Below are positions 1-6,214 of a DNA stretch of 6,214 nt, in pieces. The stretch comes from Desulfobulbaceae bacterium. Lineage in GTDB: Bacteria; Desulfobacterota; Desulfobulbia; Desulfobulbales; Desulfobulbaceae. The notes under the pieces were generated by a model, which saw nothing but the letters and a program-made list of their open reading frames with translations, searched no databases and was not told where the DNA came from. Within the stretch, counting starts at the first letter, position 1, and every line of letters begins with the position of its first letter. The position numbers and the translations under genes were made by a program. The stretch spans positions 1-6,214 of the forward strand of contig JALXCX010000203.1 of assembly GCA_026990725.1 (NCBI GenBank), given 5' to 3'.

Positions 1-1
1 G

Positions 2-226
2 CAGATCCGGATTAAAGGCGTACGAAATTTGCCGCCTCAGCAGTCCATTGCCTGTGTTCATCAGCTTGAAATCGAATTGGGCGCTTTTGACAGGGCAATA
101 CCCCTGCCCGCGACAGTGGCTGTGGATCGGGTCTCATCTGTATATATAGACGGTATTCTGGTGATTACTTTACCTAAAAGCAACAAGACCTGTAATGTTG
201 AGATCAGGATCATTCAGGGAGAATAA
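2..226 (+). CDS. Hsp20/alpha-crystallin small heat-shock protein, C-terminal fragment
   Basis: This is the 3' end of a gene that begins before the window. The open frame from base 2 gives 74 residues ending at TAA 224-226. Small heat-shock proteins are ATP-independent cytoplasmic holdases that bind unfolding proteins for later refolding or degradation. The visible part matches the end of the alpha-crystallin domain: a strand with H20 and E23, then GAFDR (27-31) and LP (35-36), then the late-domain signature YIDGILVITLPK (48-59). The last residues contain IRI (68-70), the I-x-I tail motif that plugs into a neighbouring subunit in oligomers of this family. A TTG at base 29 could be read as a start, but the frame is open upstream and the domain would be cut, so I treat the gene as partial. 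Its stop lies one base before the lon start codon, so the two are very probably co-transcribed. No promoter is visible because the 5' end is missing. Confidence 0.85.
   Translation, partial: QIRIKGVRNLPPQQSIACVHQLEIELGAFDRAIPLPATVAVDRVSSVYIDGILVITLPKSNKTCNVEIRIIQGE
216..221 (+). promoter_or_regulatory. Ribosome binding site of lon
   Basis: The sequence AGGGAG lies six bases before the ATG at 228, inside the last codons of hsp20. It decides the lon start: the frame is open further upstream, with a TTG at 195, but only the ATG at 228 has a well-placed Shine-Dalgarno sequence and gives an N-terminus typical of Lon. Confidence 0.75.
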
Positions 227-227
227 T

Positions 228-2594
228 ATGGAACAGCAAAAAACAAACGTCGATCCAACCAGTCTCCAGATGCCGGAAGTGCTGCCTATTCTGCCACTGC
301 ACGGTTTTGTCTTTTTCCCTGGAATGGGGTTTCCCCTGCAGGTTGCCAGTGAATCTTCAAAACAGCTTATTGATGATGCGTTACTGGGTGACCGGATGAT
401 CGGTTTGGTGCCAAGCAGAAGAGAGCAGAGCGCAGACGATGACACGCTCACAGGAGATGACCTGTACACCATTGGCGTTGTGGCGTATATCCATAAACTG
501 ACCAAGGTTGAGGAAGGGTATTATCAGGTGCTGGTGAGCGGTACCAAAAAGCTCTCAATTGTCGAATATATCAGCGAACAGCCATACATGAAGGCCCGTG
601 TCGCCGAAGTGCCGATGGACTATTCGGAAGACGATAAAGAACTGGAAGCCATGATGCTGGGTATCCGCAGTCAGTTTAAGAAACTGGTCGAGCTGGTTCA
701 GCTGCCCGAGGAAATGCTGGCAACGGTGAATGCCCTGACCGATCCTTTTCATATTGGTTATCTGGTGACCTCTCAGCTCAACCTGAAAATTGTGGATGAG
801 CAGAACATACTCGAAATTGTTGAAGTAGATAAAATGCTGCATCGGGTCGCTCTGGAACTTGGCAAACGGCTTGAAACCGCTGAGATGAGTAATAAGCTGC
901 AGGCTGATATAAAAAAGGATATTGATGGCAAACAACGGGAATTTTTTCTCCGTCAGCAGCTGCAGGCCATTCGTAAGGAACTTGGCGAAGAAGACGATGA
1001 AAAGGTTGAGATTCGGGAACTTCGTGAGCGGGCCGAAAAGAAAGGGCTCAGCGATGAGGCTCGGACCGCCATTGACAAGGAGCTGACCCGTCTTGAGCGG
1101 ATTTCACCATCCTCTCCCGAATATTCAGGCTCCAGAAACTATATAGACTGGCTGCTCGATCTGCCCTGGACCGATTCCACCACCGATACATTGGATCTTG
1201 ACAAGGCGGAAAAAGATCTTGATGTGGATCATTACGGACTGGAAAAGATCAAAAAACGAATTCTTGAATTTCTGGCTGTCCGTAAACTGAAAAAAGATAT
1301 TCACGGCCCGATTCTTTGTTTTGCCGGCCCTCCGGGTGTGGGTAAGACCTCACTGGGCCAGTCCATTGCCAGGACAATGGGGCGCAAGTTTGTTCGTATC
1401 GCCCTTGGCGGTATGCGGGATGAGGCAGAGATTCGCGGGCATCGTCGTACCTATATCGGGGCCTTGCCCGGTCGAATTATTCAGAGCCTGAAAAAATCAG
1501 GAGCCAATAACCCGGTCTTTCTGCTTGATGAAATAGATAAGCTCGGCAACGATTTTCGTGGAGATCCTGCCTCGGCCCTGCTTGAGGTTCTGGACCCGGA
1601 GCAGAACTCGACATTTACAGATCATTATCTGGATATTGAATTTGACCTGTCCAAGGTTATGTTCATTGCTACGGCGAATATGCTTGATACCATTCCCGGC
1701 CCTTTGCGCGATCGTATGGAAGTGGTTGAGCTGCCCAGCTATACGGAAGATGAAAAAACTGTTATTGCCCGTAGACATCTGCTGGGTAAACAGCTGGAAG
1801 AACATGCCCTTACCGGGGATGATCTAGAAATAAGTGATGAAATACTGCGCGAAATCATCAGGTCGTATACCCGTGAGGCCGGAGTAAGAAATTTAGAACG
1901 CCAGCTGGCAGCACTCTGTCGGGGAGTTGCGGCCAAAAAAGCCCGGGGAAATTTTGAGAAAACAGTGATAACCAAAGAAAGTCTTTATGACTATTTTGGC
2001 CCTGTCCGGTTTTTTCCGGAAATGAAAGCTCGTACCTGGGGACCGGGGTTGGCCACAGGGCTTGCCTGGACCCCGGTTGGCGGGGCTATTTTGTTTATTG
2101 AAACGTCAAAGATGAAAGGGAAGGGTGGCCTGACCCTCACCGGTAAGCTGGGTGATGTCATGAAAGAATCAGCCACGGCTGCTTTGACCTACATTCGTTC
2201 CCATGCCGAAGCCATGGATATTGACGAGGACGTGTTTGAAATGATTGATCTCCATGTTCATGTGCCCGAAGGGGCCACGCCGAAAGACGGACCGTCTGCC
2301 GGTGTGGCCATGGTCAGCTCGCTGGTCTCTGTTATCAGCGGTCGGACCGTGCGGCAGGACGTGGCCATGACCGGGGAAATTACCCTGCGTGGAGATGTCT
2401 TGCCGGTGGGGGGAATTGGTGAAAAAGTTTTGGCTGCCCTGCGTGCCGGAATAAATGAACTGGTGTTGCCGGTTTTAAATGAAAAGGATGTTCTGGAGAT
2501 TCCGGAGGAGGTGCGCGAGGGGGTGATTTTTCATTATCCGCATACCATTGAGGAAGCCCTGGATTTTGTCCTGGAACCCAAAGTGGATAAATAA
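228..2594 (+). CDS. lon: ATP-dependent Lon protease (LonA type)
   Basis: The gene encodes 788 residues, close to the 784 of E. coli Lon. Lon is a cytoplasmic hexameric AAA+ serine protease that unfolds and degrades damaged and short-lived regulatory proteins. The N-terminal LON substrate-binding domain starts with LPILPLHGFVFFPG and spans roughly residues 10-205. A helical, coiled-coil-like region follows and includes FFLRQQLQAIRKELGEE. The AAA+ module has Walker A GPPGVGKT (367-374, K373), Walker B LLDE (D434, E435), sensor 1 N484 and arginine finger R496. The protease domain, from about residue 600, contains the catalytic dyad Ser690 in KDGPSAG and Lys733 in GGIGEK. All key residues are present, so the enzyme should be active. 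The gene sits between hsp20 (one-base gap) and ftsY (five-base gap) and ends with tandem TAA codons (2592-2597). LonA is the clear call; whether the genome has other Lon copies cannot be seen here. Confidence 0.98.
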   Translation: MEQQKTNVDPTSLQMPEVLPILPLHGFVFFPGMGFPLQVASESSKQLIDDALLGDRMIGLVPSRREQSADDDTLTGDDLYTIGVVAYIHKLTKVEEGYYQVLVSGTKKLSIVEYISEQPYMKARVAEVPMDYSEDDKELEAMMLGIRSQFKKLVELVQLPEEMLATVNALTDPFHIGYLVTSQLNLKIVDEQNILEIVEVDKMLHRVALELGKRLETAEMSNKLQADIKKDIDGKQREFFLRQQLQAIRKELGEEDDEKVEIRELRERAEKKGLSDEARTAIDKELTRLERISPSSPEYSGSRNYIDWLLDLPWTDSTTDTLDLDKAEKDLDVDHYGLEKIKKRILEFLAVRKLKKDIHGPILCFAGPPGVGKTSLGQSIARTMGRKFVRIALGGMRDEAEIRGHRRTYIGALPGRIIQSLKKSGANNPVFLLDEIDKLGNDFRGDPASALLEVLDPEQNSTFTDHYLDIEFDLSKVMFIATANMLDTIPGPLRDRMEVVELPSYTEDEKTVIARRHLLGKQLEEHALTGDDLEISDEILREIIRSYTREAGVRNLERQLAALCRGVAAKKARGNFEKTVITKESLYDYFGPVRFFPEMKARTWGPGLATGLAWTPVGGAILFIETSKMKGKGGLTLTGKLGDVMKESATAALTYIRSHAEAMDIDEDVFEMIDLHVHVPEGATPKDGPSAGVAMVSSLVSVISGRTVRQDVAMTGEITLRGDVLPVGGIGEKVLAALRAGINELVLPVLNEKDVLEIPEEVREGVIFHYPHTIEEALDFVLEPKVDK

Positions 2595-2599
2595 TAACG

Positions 2600-4267
2600 A
2601 TGTTAGGCTGGTTTAAGAAAAAATTCTCCCGCAAAGACACAGAGCAGCAACCCGAAACCACGGCTCCGGAAGTCGAAGTTGAGGAAATTGATGTTGCTGA
2701 AGAGAAAATAGAAGCAGGTCCCCGAGCTGATGAGGCGTTTGAACAAGCCCCGGAAGTCACTGAAACTTCTTTAAATGAAGTTTCGGCTGAACCGAAAAAA
2801 GAAAACTCTTTATCCGCAGGCGATGAAGCTGTAACGGCTGATGATATTGTTGAGTCAATCCAGGCAGATTTGGAGACACCGTCCGGATTTATTCTTGATA
2901 GCGAACTGCAACAGGAAACAGAAGTAGACTCCTCCGACATAGATGCTGTTCTTGCCGATGTTTGTGATACGCAGGAAGAGAATTTAGCAGATGTTCGTCT
3001 GGAGAGTGAAGCAGAAGAAGATGCTGCTGTAACAGTTCCGGAAACACAGACTGAAGCGGATGGAGTTTCGCCATCTGACGCCGATGAAATTACCCATATT
3101 GATGTCGAAGAACTTGAGTTTGTCGATGAGCCGAGCGAGGTTTCCGAACCAGAATCCCCTGATACTGATGATGAGGATGTCACGGTTGTCGATATTGCAG
3201 ATCTTGAGTTTCAGGACACGGAGACTGAAGAGGCCGACCAGCAAAAGGGTGAGGTGCCTGAGGAAATTCTCCGGGAAATTTTTCCTGCTCCGCCTCCTTC
3301 GGAACAGGAAAAACCGCAGCGGCTTTCCATGTTCCAGCGTCTTCAGGACAGGCTGGGAAAAACCAGAGATAGTTTTGTCTACCGGCTTGATGCGCTGTTT
3401 TTAGGGAAAAAGGTTATTGATCAGGAGCTTCTTGATGATCTGGAAGAAATTCTTATAACTGCTGATCTTGGTGTGGCCACGACCAACGAGCTGCTTGAAG
3501 CGGCCCGTGATCAGGTCAAACGGGATGAACTCAGTGAGCCTGAGATCCTGAAAAGCGTTTTGCGGGATAAGATTCTTTCTTTTTTGCAGGAGTCAGACCA
3601 GCCTGCTGAACTGGTTATGCCCGAGTCCGGCCCTTTTGTGATTATGGTTGTCGGAGTGAACGGCGTTGGCAAGACGACAACCATTGGCAAAATTGCTGCA
3701 AAATTTGTGGATTCCGGGCAGTCTGTTCTCCTGGTGGCTGGTGATACTTTTCGTGCTGCAGCCATTGATCAGTTGAAAATATGGGGTGACAGGGGCGGTG
3801 TTGAGGTTGTTGCCGGAGCACCGGGCTGTGATCCATCTTCTGTCGTTTTTGACGGTGTTGCCCGGGGGGTTGCCGAGGATGTTGATGTTGTTCTTATTGA
3901 CACGGCCGGTCGCCTGCACACCAGTGTCAACCTTATGGAAGAACTCAAAAAAATAAGAAGAGTTGTTGGCAAAAAACTAGAAAGCGCACCCCATGAGGTC
4001 ATGCTGGTTCTTGACGCGACAACGGGCCAGAATGCTATTTCACAGGCTAAATTCTTCAATGAGGCCGTCCAGGTTACAGGACTTGCCGTGACCAAACTTG
4101 ACGGAACCGCCAAGGGCGGTATTGTTGCCAATGTCTGCCGGGAGCTGAAAATTCCTGTCCGGTTCATTGGTATTGGTGAGCAGGTTGATGATCTGCGGGA
4201 TTTTGATCCGGAAGAGTTTGTCCAGGCACTTTTCAGTCAGAGTGAAGAGAAACCTGATCCGGAATGA
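2600..4267 (+). CDS. ftsY: Signal recognition particle receptor FtsY
   Basis: FtsY is the SRP receptor GTPase. It docks Ffh/4.5S RNA-ribosome complexes at the inner membrane and hands nascent membrane proteins to SecYEG. The 555-residue product starts with a basic amphipathic stretch, MLGWFKKKFSRK, that resembles a lipid-binding targeting helix. A long acidic A domain (about 13-240) follows, then the N domain from LSMFQRLQDRLGKTRDSF (242-259) through ILITADLGV (284-292). The G domain has G1 GVNGVGKTTT (352-361, K358), the insertion-box motif DTFRAAA (382-388), DTAGR (434-438) and TKLDGTAKGG (498-507), and ends in the closing IGIGEQVDDL region. The FtsY-type N-terminal extension and the absence of an Ffh M domain separate it from Ffh. 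The protein is longer than E. coli FtsY (497 residues), mainly because of the A domain. The start follows lon's tandem stops by a few bases and has no recognisable Shine-Dalgarno sequence, so translational coupling to lon is likely. Confidence 0.97.
   Translation: MLGWFKKKFSRKDTEQQPETTAPEVEVEEIDVAEEKIEAGPRADEAFEQAPEVTETSLNEVSAEPKKENSLSAGDEAVTADDIVESIQADLETPSGFILDSELQQETEVDSSDIDAVLADVCDTQEENLADVRLESEAEEDAAVTVPETQTEADGVSPSDADEITHIDVEELEFVDEPSEVSEPESPDTDDEDVTVVDIADLEFQDTETEEADQQKGEVPEEILREIFPAPPPSEQEKPQRLSMFQRLQDRLGKTRDSFVYRLDALFLGKKVIDQELLDDLEEILITADLGVATTNELLEAARDQVKRDELSEPEILKSVLRDKILSFLQESDQPAELVMPESGPFVIMVVGVNGVGKTTTIGKIAAKFVDSGQSVLLVAGDTFRAAAIDQLKIWGDRGGVEVVAGAPGCDPSSVVFDGVARGVAEDVDVVLIDTAGRLHTSVNLMEELKKIRRVVGKKLESAPHEVMLVLDATTGQNAISQAKFFNEAVQVTGLAVTKLDGTAKGGIVANVCRELKIPVRFIGIGEQVDDLRDFDPEEFVQALFSQSEEKPDPE
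3089..3217 (+). repeat. Two-copy degenerate repeat in the FtsY acidic domain
   Basis: ITHIDVEELEFVD (residues 164-176, bases 3089-3127) recurs as VTVVDIADLEFQD (residues 194-206, bases 3179-3217), exactly 30 codons later. Both copies follow an acidic DE-containing stretch and share an alternating hydrophobic/acidic pattern ending in LEF-x-D. The DNA shares only a short identical core, CTTGAGTTT at 3113-3121 and 3203-3211, so this is a diverged internal duplication or a repeated short linear motif, not a recent one. Chance similarity in a low-complexity acidic region is possible. Confidence 0.45.
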
Positions 4268-4270
4268 CCC

Positions 4271-4323
4271 TTATGTGTTCATCCCGGGTCTGATCCCGGT
4301 CACCTGGGGCATAATTTTTTTTT
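4271..4323 (+). terminator. Probable Rho-independent terminator after ftsY
   Basis: A seven-pair stem, CCCGGGT (4283-4289) with ACCTGGG (4302-4308) including one G-U pair, encloses a 12-base loop. The outer bases TTATG (4271-4275) can pair with CATAA (4310-4314), leaving an uneven internal loop, and nine T's (4315-4323) follow at once. An alternative, weaker fold pairs CCGGG (4284-4288) with CCCGG (4295-4299). The position just after the ftsY stop fits the end of the hsp20-lon-ftsY transcript. The imperfect lower stem keeps confidence moderate. Confidence 0.6.
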
Positions 4324-4380
4324 GATTCCCTGTTCGCTTGCGGCGGGGCAGTTTTTTAAACAACTTACCCTGGCGTACTA

Positions 4381-5220
4381 ATGCAATATCGACAACATAA
4401 TCAGCCCGGATGTGGCGGCTGTCTTCTTTTTGCAGGTCTTTTTATGCTGATTACCGGCGGTTGGAAAGCTGTCGGCAGTCTCCTTTCTTTTTTGCTCTTT
4501 TCAGGCATGATGGGCATCGTGCTGCTTGGGGCTGCTTTTTTCGGCTTTTCCTGGTACGTGCGTAAGCGGGTAGCAGATTTTGAGTCTACCCAGACAGAAA
4601 CCCATAATCAGTTTGTGTCCCTGCTGGTTAATATTCTGGTCCATATAGCCAAATCAGACGGCCATTTTACCAAGTCTGAACTGCAGACCATGCTCAATTT
4701 TTTCCAGCATTCTCTGCATTACAATCAGGACCAGATGTACTGGGTCAAGCAGCTGATCAAGGAAGCCCGTGACAGCGACCAGGATCTTGATGACCTCTTA
4801 ACCCAGTTTCGACAGTCTTTTGCCTATGAGCCGCGCCTGATTCTTCTTGAACTGGTGTATCAGATTGTTTACACCAAAAAACCGGTTATCAGCCAAGAGC
4901 TTGAGCTTGCCCGCAAGATTGCCGCATTTCTCCAGATTAATCAGTATGACCAGCGTACCATCGAAGCGAAGTACCGGTACGGTCAACAGGCCGGCTATCC
5001 GGGCAGTACAACTTCGGAGGAACAGTATTATGCGGTGCTGGGCTTACAGGCAGGAGCCGATTTTGCTGTGATTAAAAAGGCATACCGCAAGCTATCAATG
5101 CAGTATCATCCGGATAAAGTCGGCCATCTTGGAGAAGAATTTAAATCCGTTGCCGAAGAAAAGATGAAGGAGATCAACGCTGCCTACGATTATTTCAAGA
5201 AGAAGCATAACGGGAGCTGA
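4381..5220 (+). CDS. djlA: DjlA-like membrane-anchored TerB/J-domain co-chaperone
   Basis: The 279-residue protein has the domain order of DjlA: N-terminal membrane anchor, TerB-like helical domain, C-terminal J domain. Hydrophobic stretches at about 12-28 and 33-58, followed by the basic RKR (61-63), suggest one or two membrane helices with the rest in the cytoplasm. The TerB-like region (about 75-195) contains AKSDGHFTKSE (90-100). The J domain (about 215-275) has YYAVLGL, KKAYRKLSMQYHPDK with the Hsp70-activating HPD at 243-245, and EINAAYDYFKKK at the end. By family knowledge it should stimulate DnaK ATPase at the inner membrane; clients are unknown. A cysteine pair, PGCGGC (C11, C14), precedes the first hydrophobic stretch. 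The ATG at 4381 is the first possible start after an in-frame stop at 4357-4359, but it lacks a clear ribosome binding site. A start at Met22 (base 4444) is possible but would cut into the first hydrophobic stretch. The gene follows the ftsY terminator, so it probably has its own promoter, which I could not identify. Confidence 0.85.
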   Translation: MQYRQHNQPGCGGCLLFAGLFMLITGGWKAVGSLLSFLLFSGMMGIVLLGAAFFGFSWYVRKRVADFESTQTETHNQFVSLLVNILVHIAKSDGHFTKSELQTMLNFFQHSLHYNQDQMYWVKQLIKEARDSDQDLDDLLTQFRQSFAYEPRLILLELVYQIVYTKKPVISQELELARKIAAFLQINQYDQRTIEAKYRYGQQAGYPGSTTSEEQYYAVLGLQAGADFAVIKKAYRKLSMQYHPDKVGHLGEEFKSVAEEKMKEINAAYDYFKKKHNGS

Positions 5221-5265
5221 AAAAAAAGAACGCTGTAACCATCAGCACAGTTAAACATAACGCAT

Positions 5266-5270
5266 GAGGG
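5266..5270 (+). promoter_or_regulatory. Ribosome binding site of the aminotransferase gene
   Basis: GAGGG lies four bases before the ATG at 5275 and supports that start. A nearby ATG at 5264 opens a frame of only four codons and is not a gene start. Confidence 0.65.
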
Positions 5271-5274
5271 AAAA

Positions 5275-6214
5275 ATGACAGTTGCTAAAAAAATGCAGGC
5301 ATTTGCAGAAAAATCATCCTGGATTCGGAAAATGTTTGAAGAGGGCGCCAAAATGAAGGCAGAGTTTGGGGCCGAGAATGTTTTTGATTTCAGTTTGGGC
5401 AATCCCGATGTTCCGCCGCCGGCAAAGTTTGGTGAAGTGTTAAAGGATTTGGCGGAAAACGACAAGCCCGGCGTGCATTCCTATATGCCAAACGGTGGTT
5501 ATCCTTATGTCCGGGAAGCTCTTGCCGCCAAGCTCTCAGAAGAACAAGACGTTAATCTGGGTATGGCTGATGTCCTCATGACCTGCGGGGCTGCAGGTGG
5601 CTTAAATGTTATCATGAAGTCTCTGCTTGATCCCGGCGCTGAGGTTATTATTCTCTCACCTTTTTTTGTGGAATATAACTTTTATGTGGATAATCATGGC
5701 GGTGTTACAAAAATTGTTGCCACCGATGATGAATTTAATATTGATCTGACAGCCATTGAAGATGCCCTGACAGAAAAGACCAAGGTCGTGCTTATTAATT
5801 CTCCCAATAATCCGACAGGTCAGGTGTACTCGGCTGAGTCTTTGCAGGCGCTTGGTGCAATGCTTGATGCTGCCGGAGAAAAGTTCTGTACGACCATTTA
5901 TCTGGTTTCCGATGAGCCCTACCGCAAAATTGTTTTTGACGGGCTGGAAGTGCCTTCCATCATGAGCGCTACCAGCAATTCCATAGTGGTCTCCTCATAC
6001 TCCAAAGATCTTTCTCTGCCGGGAGAGCGCATAGGCTATATTGCCGTGCATCCTGAAATGCATGAAAAGAGCGAGCTGCTCAACGCCATGACGCTTGCCA
6101 ACCGTATTCTTGGTTTTGTCAATGCGCCCGCCCTGATGCAGCGGGTGGTTGCCGAGTTGCAGGAAGAACATGTGGACTCATCAATTTATGAAAAACGAAG
6201 AAAAGCCTTTTGCA
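5275..6214 (+). CDS. PLP-dependent aminotransferase class I/II, N-terminal 313 residues
   Basis: The gene runs off the window end; relatives are usually about 390-400 residues, so roughly the last fifth is missing. It belongs to the aspartate-aminotransferase-like fold-type I family, cytoplasmic enzymes that move an amino group between an amino acid and a 2-oxo acid via pyridoxal phosphate. Visible family landmarks are FSLGNPDVPPP (39-49, substrate-side loop), GGYPYVREALA (74-84), the glycine-containing cofactor-phosphate segment TCGAAGG (103-109), SPNNPTG (176-182), SDEPY (212-216; D213 for the pyridine nitrogen, Y216), and SYSKDLSLPGERIGY (241-255) with K244 as the Schiff-base lysine and R252 as a phosphate ligand. 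All catalytic residues in the visible part are intact. The substrate cannot be read from these motifs; aspartate, alanine and aromatic aminotransferases look alike here. The gene starts 54 bases after the djlA-like gene with no convincing terminator between them, so read-through is plausible. Confidence 0.93.
   Translation, partial: MTVAKKMQAFAEKSSWIRKMFEEGAKMKAEFGAENVFDFSLGNPDVPPPAKFGEVLKDLAENDKPGVHSYMPNGGYPYVREALAAKLSEEQDVNLGMADVLMTCGAAGGLNVIMKSLLDPGAEVIILSPFFVEYNFYVDNHGGVTKIVATDDEFNIDLTAIEDALTEKTKVVLINSPNNPTGQVYSAESLQALGAMLDAAGEKFCTTIYLVSDEPYRKIVFDGLEVPSIMSATSNSIVVSSYSKDLSLPGERIGYIAVHPEMHEKSELLNAMTLANRILGFVNAPALMQRVVAELQEEHVDSSIYEKRRKAFC

Noticed and set aside
195..227. Upstream TTG start for Lon adding 11 residues
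   Set aside because: The extra residues overlap the hsp20 end, do not resemble a Lon N-terminus, and the ATG at 228 has a well-placed ribosome binding site.
555..935. A 126-codon open frame on the - strand inside lon
   Set aside because: It lies wholly antisense to a conserved part of Lon and shows no family motif or own regulatory signal.
2380..3183. A 267-codon serine-rich open frame on the - strand spanning the lon/ftsY junction
   Set aside because: It is antisense to two well-supported genes, and its Ser/Thr-rich composition is what GA-rich acidic codons give when read in reverse. It has no recognisable domain.
3060..3404. A 114-codon + strand open frame overlapping ftsY in another frame
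   Set aside because: It is a shadow of the ftsY coding sequence; the product is rich in Arg, Leu and Ser with no domain.
3769..4167. A 132-codon open frame on the - strand inside the FtsY G domain
   Set aside because: It is antisense to conserved GTPase motifs and its translation is low-complexity Ser/Thr/Pro-rich sequence, typical of a shadow frame.
4376..4381. TACTAA resembling a -10 box overlapping the djlA-like start codon
   Set aside because: It would place transcription start inside the gene and has no matching -35 element at the right distance.
4371..4386. Possible sigma-54 promoter, TGGC and TGCA elements near the djlA-like start
   Set aside because: The GG to GC spacing is one base too short for the strict sigma-54 pattern and the second element falls within the coding start.
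5229..5252. Weak inverted repeat CTGT/ACAG between the djlA-like gene and the aminotransferase
   Set aside because: The stem is only four to six pairs with a bulge and has no following T run, so it does not support a terminator or operator.

Overview
The window looks like an ordinary chromosomal segment of a Gram-negative bacterium. It carries five protein-coding genes, all on the + strand, and two of them are cut by the window edges. The set is a small heat-shock protein tail, Lon protease, FtsY, a membrane-anchored TerB/J-domain protein and a PLP aminotransferase. This set, the mid-range base composition and the protein style suggest a Desulfobacterota/deltaproteobacterial-type organism. 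That placement is inference from resemblance and was not tested by a search.

Bases 1-2594 hold the C-terminal end of an Hsp20/alpha-crystallin holdase followed after one base by a complete 788-residue LonA protease. Lon's ribosome binding site lies inside the end of the hsp20 coding sequence. Bases 2600-4267 hold ftsY, the SRP receptor, only 5 bases after lon and with no clear ribosome binding site, so its translation probably depends on lon. A stem-loop followed by nine T's (about 4271-4323) closes this hsp20-lon-ftsY unit.

After a short spacer, bases 4381-5220 encode a 279-residue protein with a hydrophobic N-terminus, a TerB-like helical domain and a C-terminal J domain, the architecture of the co-chaperone DjlA. 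Bases 5275-6214 encode the first 313 residues of a fold-type I (class I/II) aminotransferase.

Functionally, the first four genes share a theme of protein quality control and membrane targeting: holding unfolded protein (Hsp20), degrading it (Lon), delivering nascent membrane proteins (FtsY), and recruiting Hsp70 at the membrane (DjlA-like). The aminotransferase is metabolic and has no obvious link. I see no RNA genes, mobile elements, CRISPR arrays or phage genes, and no convincing evidence of an undescribed system. The points most worth a second look are the coupled hsp20-lon-ftsY arrangement, the long repeat-bearing acidic domain of FtsY, and the two-helix, CxxC-bearing N-terminus of the DjlA-like protein.
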